Shown here: positions 51,302 to 58,562 of the stretch, piece by piece
How positions within the stretch are numbered: the stretch's first letter is position 1
Layout of the letters: the number at the start of each line of letters is the position of its first letter
Source: Virgibacillus chiguensis
GTDB lineage: Bacteria; Bacillota; Bacilli; Bacillales; Amphibacillaceae
Reading direction: 5' to 3'
DNA: 64,000 nucleotides
Assembly (NCBI RefSeq): GCF_900129865.1
Contig: NZ_FQXD01000005.1
Location: forward strand, 124,001 to 188,000
Notes under the pieces: model-generated
Database searches by the model: none
What the model saw: only the letters and a program-made list of their open reading frames with translations
What the model was told of the DNA's origin: nothing
Translations under genes and position numbers: made by a program

Positions 51302-52954
51302 ATGATGTTACATTCTAGAGAGGAAATAGTGCATATAACCAAACAATTAGTACACATGGAAAGCGTGGTAAATACAGATGGGGAAAAAACGATAGCATCT
51401 TCATTGTATTCCATTATTTCCAATTACCCCTATTTCAGAGGGCATGCTGATCAAGTATTTTTACAACCGACAGCAAATGATTCTATGGAAAGATATAATG
51501 TGCTTGCGTTTGTAAAAGGGACAAAAGGAAACAGTAATCGAACGGTCATTCTTATGGGACATTTGGATACGGTTGATACATTTGATTTTCAACATTTACA
51601 GCATGTAGCTTGTTCTCCAGAGGAGTTGATGGAACACCTAAAAGAGGAGCAATTGCCATCTACGGTAAAAGCAGACTTAGAATCAGGGGATTGGTTGTTT
51701 GGTCGGGGAGCTTTAGATATGAAAAGCGGCCTTGCTAGTCATTTATATTTGTTGAAATATTATGCCAACCACCCCGAGGAGCTGGAAGGGAATTTGTTAT
51801 TTTTAGCAGCTTGCGATGAAGAAGATAGTTCACATGGTATTTTATCCGCGATACCGCTATTAAAATCATGGAAAAGGGAACAAGGCTTTGAATATGTAGC
51901 AGCTATTAATTCTGACTTTGTTGCACCAGCATTTGCTGGAGATGAGAATCGCTACATATATAAAGGTACCGTGGGGAAATTGCTTCCGACATTTCTTGTT
52001 CTAGGAGCAGAAACGCATGTTGGCTCGTGCTTCGAAGGGCTTGATCCGAATTTTATAGTTGCCGAGTTAACAAATCACATCAATTATAACCCACATCTTT
52101 GTGATGAAGCACATGGAGAAATGACGCATCCACCTGTTTCTTTAAAGCAAACCGATTTAAAGCCAGCTTATACCACGCAAACTGCTCTGGCTGCTTATGT
52201 ATACTATAATTTTTTTACCCATTCCTGGTCGCCGGCAGAGGTTTTGGAAACATTAAAAGGGGAGGCTTACATTGCTTTTGAGCGGGCGATTGAAAAATTA
52301 CAACAGCGCTATCAGCAATTTGGTCAACTTCGAGGGAAATCGCCTGCACCGCTTGGATGGAAGCCAAGAGTGCTAACATATGAGGAAATGGAAAATAGGC
52401 TAATAGAGGAGCATGGTGAACCTTTTATACAGCATATGCAAGCGTTTAAAGATTTTCTTTTGCAACAAGAAAATTTAGATACCCGATTATTTTCTGTTTA
52501 TGTTGTGGAGGAGGCTTGGAAATGGATGACAGATAAAACACCAGCAATTATTTTATTTTATGCTTCTCTTTACTCACCAAGAGTGGACTTATCGGAGGAC
52601 AATGAAAAAGAAGCGACACTCATCAAAGCTTTGGAGAAGGCGGTCACCGAAATACAACCAAACTATTCGCATCCTTTAGTAACAAGAAATTTCTTTCCAC
52701 ATATTTCAGATATGAGCTTTGTGGCGATTAGAGATTCACAAGCAGATATTCAAGCTGTTACCCAGAACAGCCCAAGTTGGGGGAGCAAACATGTTGTTCC
52801 TTATGAGGATATACGGGATTTAAATATACCTGTCATCAACATCGGCCCGTACGGTATGGATGCGCATAAGCGTTTGGAACGAGTAGAGATGACATATTCT
52901 TTTGAAATCGTGCCAAACTTAACAAAGCGTGTGATTGAATTACTGGGAATGTGA
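51302..52954 (+). CDS. rocB: M20 family metallohydrolase, RocB-like
   Basis: A 550-residue cytosolic peptidase-fold protein near the size of Bacillus RocB (566). The zinc-site pieces are ILMGHLDTVD, GRGALDMKSGLASH and ACDEEDSSHG; the late histidine is near the C-terminus. RocB belongs to arginine use, but its reaction is not known. Both here and in RocB the dimerisation domain is long. ATG at 51302 follows AAGGAGGTTGAT; the frame from 51275 has no site. It stands alone and diverges from the AGCS symporter gene. Confidence 0.85.
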   Translation: MMLHSREEIVHITKQLVHMESVVNTDGEKTIASSLYSIISNYPYFRGHADQVFLQPTANDSMERYNVLAFVKGTKGNSNRTVILMGHLDTVDTFDFQHLQHVACSPEELMEHLKEEQLPSTVKADLESGDWLFGRGALDMKSGLASHLYLLKYYANHPEELEGNLLFLAACDEEDSSHGILSAIPLLKSWKREQGFEYVAAINSDFVAPAFAGDENRYIYKGTVGKLLPTFLVLGAETHVGSCFEGLDPNFIVAELTNHINYNPHLCDEAHGEMTHPPVSLKQTDLKPAYTTQTALAAYVYYNFFTHSWSPAEVLETLKGEAYIAFERAIEKLQQRYQQFGQLRGKSPAPLGWKPRVLTYEEMENRLIEEHGEPFIQHMQAFKDFLLQQENLDTRLFSVYVVEEAWKWMTDKTPAIILFYASLYSPRVDLSEDNEKEATLIKALEKAVTEIQPNYSHPLVTRNFFPHISDMSFVAIRDSQADIQAVTQNSPSWGSKHVVPYEDIRDLNIPVINIGPYGMDAHKRLERVEMTYSFEIVPNLTKRVIELLGM

Positions 52955-52963
52955 CGTAGAAAA

Positions 52964-52987
52964 ACTACCTGCTGAGAAGCAGGTAGT
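52964..52987. terminator. Hairpin between rocB-like and alcohol dehydrogenase genes
   Basis: A perfect 10-bp stem ACTACCTGCT / AGCAGGTAGT with a 4-nt loop. The T-run is on the minus strand (TTTTTC), so it mainly serves the dehydrogenase gene, but it starts only 10 nt after the rocB-like stop. Confidence 0.75.
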
Positions 52988-53072
52988 GGGAGTTAGTTTG
53001 TATTTGTTTTCATATTTTTAAAAAATAATAGCTATTAAAACGTTACTTTTAGAAATTTTTTTTAAATGCTAC

Positions 53073-54227
53073 TTACATCGCTTTACGAATGATTGCTTGA
53101 ACTTCTTCTAATTTTGGCTTTCTAGGATTGGTTGCAGCCGTAGCATCCTTCATAGCGTTTTCTGCTAGGGTAGGGATGTCTTCTTCTTTTGCACCGAGTT
53201 CTTTAAAGCCAGATGGAATGTTTAAGTCTCTTGATAAACGCTCAATGGCAGCAATTGCTTTTTCAGCTGCTTCACGTTTGCTCAATCCGTCTACTTTTTC
53301 ACCTAAATAAGCTGCCATTTTAGCAAAACGATCTTCGCGGCCTACAAGGTTGTAATGGCACACATGTGGTAAAAGGATGGCGTTACATACACCGTGTGGC
53401 AAGTTATAGAACCCGCCCATTTGGTGAGCAATTGCATGCACATACCCTAACGAAGCGTTGTTAAATGCCATGCCGGCTAAGAATTGTGCGTAAACCATTT
53501 TTTCACGCGCTTCGATATCTTGTCCATTGGCAAATGCTCGTGGTAAATATTCAGGAATAAGTTCAAATACTTTTTCAGCAGCTGCATCTGTCATTGGAGT
53601 TGCCGCTGTTGAAACGTAAGCTTCTACAGCATGAGTTAAAGCGTCTAATCCTGTAGCAGCAGTTAGTGCTGGTGGTAGACCAACCATTAAATCTGGATCG
53701 TTAATGGATACTAAAGGCGTTACATGCTTATCAATAATAGCCATTTTTACGTGCCGCTTTACATCAGTTATGATCGTAAACTTCGTCATTTCACTTGCTG
53801 TTCCAGCTGTTGTGTTAATGGCGATTAATGGAACTAATGGGTTCTCTGATTTATCTACACCCTCATAGTCGTGGATCGTTCCACCGTTAGATACAACAAG
53901 TCCAATACCTTTAGCGGCGTCATGTGAAGATCCTCCTCCTAATGATACAAGAGAGTCACAATTAGCAGCTTTATAGGCTTCTACACCATCTGCTACGTTT
54001 TTGTCTGTAGGGTTTGGCTCAGCTTTTGGATAAACTTCTACTTCTAGCCCAGCTTCTTTAATAATGTTCGCAATTTTGTCTGCGATACCTAATTTAAATA
54101 ATCCCTCATCTGTTACTAATAGCGCTTTCTTTGCATTTACATCTTTTAAACGGGAACCCGTTTCTTGAATGCTTCCTGAACCAAATAAGTTAATGGAAGG
54201 CATTGAAAATTGACTTTGCGCTGTCAT
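53073..54227 (-). CDS. Iron-containing alcohol dehydrogenase
   Basis: A 384-residue group III dehydrogenase. The NAD-binding loop is SLGGGSSHDAAKG near residue 95; metal ligands are in LDALTHAVEAYVS and HAIAHQMGGFYNLPHGVCNAILLPHV. It interconverts primary alcohols or diols and aldehydes. ATG at 54227 is preferred, because the frame beyond it to 54299 has no start context and GGAG lies 9 nt upstream. A Rex-like site lies about 220 nt upstream. It is close to Adh/EutG-like enzymes; the substrate is not determined. Confidence 0.9.
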   Translation of the reverse strand: MTAQSQFSMPSINLFGSGSIQETGSRLKDVNAKKALLVTDEGLFKLGIADKIANIIKEAGLEVEVYPKAEPNPTDKNVADGVEAYKAANCDSLVSLGGGSSHDAAKGIGLVVSNGGTIHDYEGVDKSENPLVPLIAINTTAGTASEMTKFTIITDVKRHVKMAIIDKHVTPLVSINDPDLMVGLPPALTAATGLDALTHAVEAYVSTAATPMTDAAAEKVFELIPEYLPRAFANGQDIEAREKMVYAQFLAGMAFNNASLGYVHAIAHQMGGFYNLPHGVCNAILLPHVCHYNLVGREDRFAKMAAYLGEKVDGLSKREAAEKAIAAIERLSRDLNIPSGFKELGAKEEDIPTLAENAMKDATAATNPRKPKLEEVQAIIRKAM

Positions 54228-54424
54228 GTTTTTCATCTCCTTATTAAAACTATTTTTGTAATTAGCAGAAAAGTCCTGTAATCTGCTATATATTTCCACT
54301 TCTCCTTCAATATAGCATAATGGCAGTAATATTCAACAAAAAAGGTCATAAAACGACAAATATCCGTAAAATCATTTTATGTGTGAACATATGAAGGTAA
54401 AAACATGTTTATACGCTTTAATGC

Positions 54425-54461
54425 TCGTGATTTCACAAAAATGTTGTTACTTATATCACAA
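54425..54461 (-). promoter_or_regulatory. Rex-like sites upstream of the alcohol dehydrogenase gene
   Basis: TTGTTACTTATATCACAA at 54444-54461 fits the Rex consensus TTGTGAA-N4-TTCACAA with three changes in 14 positions. Just before it, GTGATTTCACAA (54427-54438) holds another pair of half-sites. Rex senses NADH/NAD and often controls alcohol dehydrogenases. The remaining about 400 nt of this gap hold no other recognised element. Confidence 0.4.
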
Positions 54462-54650
54462 ACAAGAATCATTTTTATCTGAAAGGGGGAAGTTGGCTTT
54501 AGGCAACGATCTTTATGTAGAAAACAATGAAGTTTTGCACGGGGGAAATTAGCAATAGAAACAAGTTAGCAACATATAGAGATATTAACGAATATTTTTT
54601 AAAACCATTCATAGAGGAATACCAAGCTTAGAAAAATAGGATGAAACAAA

Positions 54651-54678
54651 TAAGCCATGAGACAATGCCCACGGCTTA
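54651..54678 (-). terminator. Weak hairpin after the GH1 gene
   Basis: TAAGCC and GGCTTA pair around a 16-nt loop; on the minus strand ATTTG follows. Only about 8 pairs are possible. Confidence 0.4.
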
Positions 54679-54691
54679 ATACCTTAACATC

Positions 54692-56092
54692 TTATGCTTC
54701 TGTAAAAAAGCCATTGTTCGTAGCGACATCTTTAAACCAATAACCACTCTTCTTAATAGAACGTTTCGCGTTATTATTTAAATCAACGGAAACTAAGCCG
54801 TAGCGATTTTTATAGGCATTCATCCAAGACCAATTATCCATAAATGTCCATACGTGATACCCTTTTACGTTAGCTCCTTCTTCTAAAGCCTTGTGAACCC
54901 ATTTTAAATGGTCTTTGTAAAAATCAATTCGATAATCATCTTGAATGATTCCGGAGTCATCTTTAAATCGCTGTTCATTTTCTACACCCATACCATTTTC
55001 AGAAATGAAACATTCTACATTATTATAGTTATCTTTTAAATTAATTAGAATATCATAAATGCCTTTTTCATATATTTCCCAACCACGATAGGGGTTCATT
55101 TTTCTGCCTGGCATGTCATAAGCGTCAAAAAAATGCTCAGGCATTAATGGTGCATCTGGATGAGTGGCATATTCTTTTGCTTTTACTCGACGGGGCTGGT
55201 AATAGTTTACCCCTAAAAGGTCAATCGTATATGTTGAGAAAATGACGCGATCCTCCGTTTGAGTGACTGGTAACAGATCATGTTTTTCTAGTAATTGGAT
55301 AAGTTCTTCTGGAAAATCGCCTTTTACAGAGACATCTAAAAAAGAGCGGTTAAAAAATAAATCTGCAATTTTCGCAGCTTTTACGTCAGCTGGATGGCTG
55401 CTTCTTGGATAAGATGGGGTTACATTTAAAATGATACCTATCTTTCCTTGTTGCCCTTCTTCTTTATAGGCTTGGATTGCTTTCGCACTAGCTAAAGCAG
55501 AATGATACCCTACTTGAACAGCTCGTTTGAAATCAACGACATTTGGATAGTGCATATCATATAAATAGCCAGCCTCTACGGGAACAATGGGTTCATTCTG
55601 TGTAAACCATTTGCTCACTTTAGAACCAAATAATTGGAAACAAGTACGAGTATATGCTTGAAAGGCTTCGACAACATCGCGGTTTTCCCAGCCACCTATC
55701 TGTTGCATAGCTAGCGGCATATCAAAATGATAGAGGTTTACAAAAGGCTCAATTCCTGCATTGATTAGCTCATCCAGTACGTGATGGTAAAAATTCACCG
55801 CTGCTGGATTCACCTCTCCTGTACCATTTGGCATAAGACGTGACCAGGAGATAGACATACGAAAGGAATTATGACCTAACTTTTTCATTAAGGCAATATC
55901 TGCTTGATAGGCTTCATAAAAACGGGACGCTTCACTGGGGCCGACTTGTTGGAAAAAACGATTCGGTTCTTGTTCATACCAATAATCCCAAATGTTTTTT
56001 CCTTTACCGTCCATTGCTGCAGCACCTTCTGTTTGCGTAGCTGAAGCAGCGCTTCCCCACCAAAAGTCGTTAGGAAATGTGTATTGTGACAT
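54692..56092 (-). CDS. GH1 glycosidase (beta-glucosidase or 6-phospho-beta-glucosidase)
   Basis: A 466-residue family 1 glycosidase. The acid/base glutamate is in WFTQNEPIVP (TxNEP) and the nucleophile in FISENGMG. The N-terminal signature is FPNDFWWGSAASATQTEGA. The late loop reads MDNWSWMNAYKNRYG: serine replaces the glutamate that in true glucosidases binds the free sugar 4/6-OH, while Lys and Tyr resemble the phosphate-binding set, so a phosphorylated substrate is possible. The ROK kinase gene directly upstream (15 nt) could phosphorylate the sugar. ATG at 56092 follows AAAAGGTGG. Confidence 0.88.
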   Translation of the reverse strand: MSQYTFPNDFWWGSAASATQTEGAAAMDGKGKNIWDYWYEQEPNRFFQQVGPSEASRFYEAYQADIALMKKLGHNSFRMSISWSRLMPNGTGEVNPAAVNFYHHVLDELINAGIEPFVNLYHFDMPLAMQQIGGWENRDVVEAFQAYTRTCFQLFGSKVSKWFTQNEPIVPVEAGYLYDMHYPNVVDFKRAVQVGYHSALASAKAIQAYKEEGQQGKIGIILNVTPSYPRSSHPADVKAAKIADLFFNRSFLDVSVKGDFPEELIQLLEKHDLLPVTQTEDRVIFSTYTIDLLGVNYYQPRRVKAKEYATHPDAPLMPEHFFDAYDMPGRKMNPYRGWEIYEKGIYDILINLKDNYNNVECFISENGMGVENEQRFKDDSGIIQDDYRIDFYKDHLKWVHKALEEGANVKGYHVWTFMDNWSWMNAYKNRYGLVSVDLNNNAKRSIKKSGYWFKDVATNNGFFTEA

Positions 56093-56107
56093 AGTTACCA
56101 CCTTTTC

Positions 56108-57004
56108 TTATGATTTAGATTGAAGGAAATGATAGGTTGCCCCGATAAGATTTGCCTGTTGTAAAAAAGTACAAGTAGTTACTTTTCCGTGCGGGTTTCC
56201 TATTCCCATTGACTGTTGAACATCCTGTATGCTAGTAGAAAGGGAAGACATAAAATCTTGTCTTGCACTAATGCCCCCACCGATCAAAATAAGTTCAGGA
56301 TCATATATATGCTGTAAGTTGTATATGCCTGTTGCTAAAACAAAATAAAATTCCTCGATAGCTTGCTGACAAATCTCATCTCCATTTTTAGCCATGGCAA
56401 AAATGTTTTCTCCAGAGAGCGACTTTGTTGACATCCCTTTTTGTTCGGCGACTTTTCTTACGATGGCAGAAGTAGAGCCCATCTGACTCCAATAATCGAT
56501 TCGTTTGCTTTTTGGGTCGGCAAACAAAATAGCGTAGCCGAACTCTCCGCCATAAAGATGTGCCCCACGGTATAATGCACCATTAGAAATGATAGCACCA
56601 CCAATACCTGTGCCAATGACAATGACCAATACATCTTGGAGTCCAACAGCGCCGCCTTTCCATAACTCCGCAAGAGCTGCACAGTTTGCGTCATTTTCCA
56701 CTGCGACTGGCATACCTGTCGCTTCATGCAGTACTTTTTTTAAAGCGATGTCGTGTAAATAAGGGATGGCACTTGTTCCTTGTACTTCACCATCAGCTGT
56801 AATCGTTCCTGGACAACTAACAGCCAGCCCGTGAATGTTTGCCTTTTGTTTTACTTGCTGCACCGTTTGTTGGATAAAATCCAGTAAATCTTGTAAATGA
56901 TCGGGAGTTGGGGTTTTGTCTTCTAAAGAAATGTTTGCTTCTTCATCGATTACCGCGTATTTGACATACGTTCCGCCAAAGTCAAATGCAAGGTATTGTT
57001 TCAT
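56108..57004 (-). CDS. ROK family sugar kinase, beta-glucoside kinase-like
   Basis: A 298-residue ROK protein. The phosphate-1 loop is AFDFGGTYVKYA, the catalytic Asp is in VENDANCAALAE, and the ATP loop is VIVIGTGIGGAI. The usual ROK zinc-binding CxCG-x-x-GC motif is absent, as in BglK-type enzymes that phosphorylate cellobiose or other beta-glucosides at C6. It is co-transcribed with the GH1 gene downstream. ATG at 57004 follows AAAGAGGCTA. A family A repeat separates it from the RpiR regulator gene. Confidence 0.85.
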   Translation of the reverse strand: MKQYLAFDFGGTYVKYAVIDEEANISLEDKTPTPDHLQDLLDFIQQTVQQVKQKANIHGLAVSCPGTITADGEVQGTSAIPYLHDIALKKVLHEATGMPVAVENDANCAALAELWKGGAVGLQDVLVIVIGTGIGGAIISNGALYRGAHLYGGEFGYAILFADPKSKRIDYWSQMGSTSAIVRKVAEQKGMSTKSLSGENIFAMAKNGDEICQQAIEEFYFVLATGIYNLQHIYDPELILIGGGISARQDFMSSLSTSIQDVQQSMGIGNPHGKVTTCTFLQQANLIGATYHFLQSKS

Positions 57005-57091
57005 TAGTATAGCCTCTTTTCTTTTACCTTGTAGCTCATTAGATCTTGTGTTTATTTACACGATCGTAAAGTAGAAAATGCTTAGCTGTTA

Positions 57092-57187
57092 TAGCACTAT
57101 AGGAAAGCATCAGATTTTTTGGTTTTTAGTATAAGAAAAACTACGCCTTTCGCCATAAGACTTGGCGACAAGTCAAGTTTTTCTAAC
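57092..57187 (+). repeat. Family A repeat
   Basis: CACTATAGGAAAGCATCAGA, TTTAGTATAAGAAAAAC, TTTCGCCATAAGACTTGGCG and AGTCAAGTTTTTCTAA. Both hairpins are recognisable. It lies between the RpiR gene and the ROK kinase gene, both on the minus strand, so it is transcribed in reverse. Confidence 0.85.
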
Positions 57188-57273
57188 CGCAAAAGTTTCT
57201 TTTCAAAAACCTTTGTTGAAACACAGTAGTAGGCTTATTTAGTGGCGAACTTTAAGCCCTGAGCAATTTATGT

Positions 57274-58107
57274 TTAGAATCGCTTATTCTTCATGTTGTG
57301 ACCCTGTCTATAAGCGTGTTCCGTATGAATCCACTTGCTTATATTTTCTCTGTACATGCTAATGTACTGCGAATAAATCATATCAATAATAATGAGCAGC
57401 GGGATCTGTACCGAGATTTGTCCAACTTCATTTGTGTTTTGTAAACTTGAAGTTAGTAAAGTAACATTTGCCAGTTCTTTTATTTCTTCTGAATGATTTG
57501 AAGTGATCATAACAATCGATGTCCCTTGTTGTTTAAGCTGTTGTAGGGAGTCAAGAACATATTGGTTTTCTGCTCGTAACGACAAATAAATAACTAAATT
57601 ATTTTCATTTAAAAGGGAAGAGACCATCTCGATGGAATTATGATCTTGCACTACTTCAATAAATTTACCAATCCTAGTAAAACGAAATTTGAAATCAGCT
57701 CCAGCAATTGCGCTTAATCCTAAGCCGTACACATGAATGATCTTATGATTGTAAATATATTCGCATACCGTTTGAATATCTTGTATATCTATATTGTTAT
57801 CAATCGTATTAATCAATTCTTTATAACGAAATTTAAGATTATGTGTCACATTGTTTTTATCAATGGTGTGTTCTTCTAACGCATTTCGATAGGCATAGAT
57901 AAATTCCTTATAGTTTTCAAAGCCTATTTTCTGACAAAACCTTGTAATAGAAGCAGTAGATACATTTATTTTTTTTGCAATTGCCGACTGCTTGAGAGGA
58001 GGATTTCCTTCTAAGAAATAAGCAGCAATTTGCTCATCTACTACTGTAAATTTTAATCTAGAACTTTCAATTAATAAAAATAGATCACTGTTAATCAACC
58101 GTATCAC
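57274..58107 (-). CDS. RpiR/MurR family transcriptional regulator
   Basis: A 277-residue regulator with an N-terminal helix-turn-helix (AAYFLEGNPPLKQSAIAKKINVSTASITRFCQKIGF, about residues 28-65) and a C-terminal SIS domain (about 105-245; YNHKIIHVYGLGLSAIAG and YLSLRAENQYVLDSL), which binds phosphosugars. It lies inside the carbohydrate cluster between the mannosidase and kinase genes, so it probably controls one or both. The start at 58107 has GGGTGATAC upstream. No operator was found. Confidence 0.88.
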   Translation of the reverse strand: MIRLINSDLFLLIESSRLKFTVVDEQIAAYFLEGNPPLKQSAIAKKINVSTASITRFCQKIGFENYKEFIYAYRNALEEHTIDKNNVTHNLKFRYKELINTIDNNIDIQDIQTVCEYIYNHKIIHVYGLGLSAIAGADFKFRFTRIGKFIEVVQDHNSIEMVSSLLNENNLVIYLSLRAENQYVLDSLQQLKQQGTSIVMITSNHSEEIKELANVTLLTSSLQNTNEVGQISVQIPLLIIIDMIYSQYISMYRENISKWIHTEHAYRQGHNMKNKRF

Positions 58108-58211
58108 CCACTTTATTTAGACCTTATTATCATGTATTGATTGATTCCATTATAATATATTCTTACGACCTAGCGTCTATACAGTAATTCGTCTCACGCT
58201 TTTTTTAAGGG

Positions 58212-58473
58212 ATAAGAAAGTATAAAAATTGGATGCTATGGGTTAACCAAATAACCGAATGAGCCACGTCCGGCTCCATCGACCAGCAACTAGGCGACTT
58301 CACGAATTGCCTTACGATAAGTCATCATCGGTTCGTTCTAAATAGGAAGGCCGACTAAAGACGGGCTTGCCGTAGGGCGCCGGCATACTCCTGTTGCAGG
58401 AGCGTAATTCCTAAAACTTCAGTTGATTCGCTCCACTCGCTACGTTGCTAAACGGGCGCCCCGAGCCTTTGTT
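58212..58473 (+). repeat. Family B repeat, full copy
   Basis: Starts GGATAAGAAAGTATAAAA and TTGGATGCTATGG, then AGCCACGTCCGGCTCCATC, GCAACTAGGCGACTTCACG, TCATCATCGGTTCGTTC, GAAGGCCGACTAAAGACGG, CTCCTGTTGCAGGAG and GCGCCCCGAGCCTTTGTTC. Here no family A copy precedes it; only the shared 18-bp entry is present. Confidence 0.88.
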
Positions 58474-58487
58474 CATTCGTTTTTACA

Positions 58488-58519
58488 TTTAGAGAGGGAA
58501 GAAAATATCCCTCTCTAAA
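58488..58519 (-). terminator. Hairpin after the alpha-mannosidase gene
   Basis: A perfect 12-bp stem TTTAGAGAGGGA / TCCCTCTCTAAA with an 8-nt loop, 43 nt after the stop on the minus strand. The T-run that follows is poor. Confidence 0.6.
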
Positions 58520-58562
58520 TAGATGATAAGAAGGTCCGCACAAGCTAGATAGTTCTATATGA

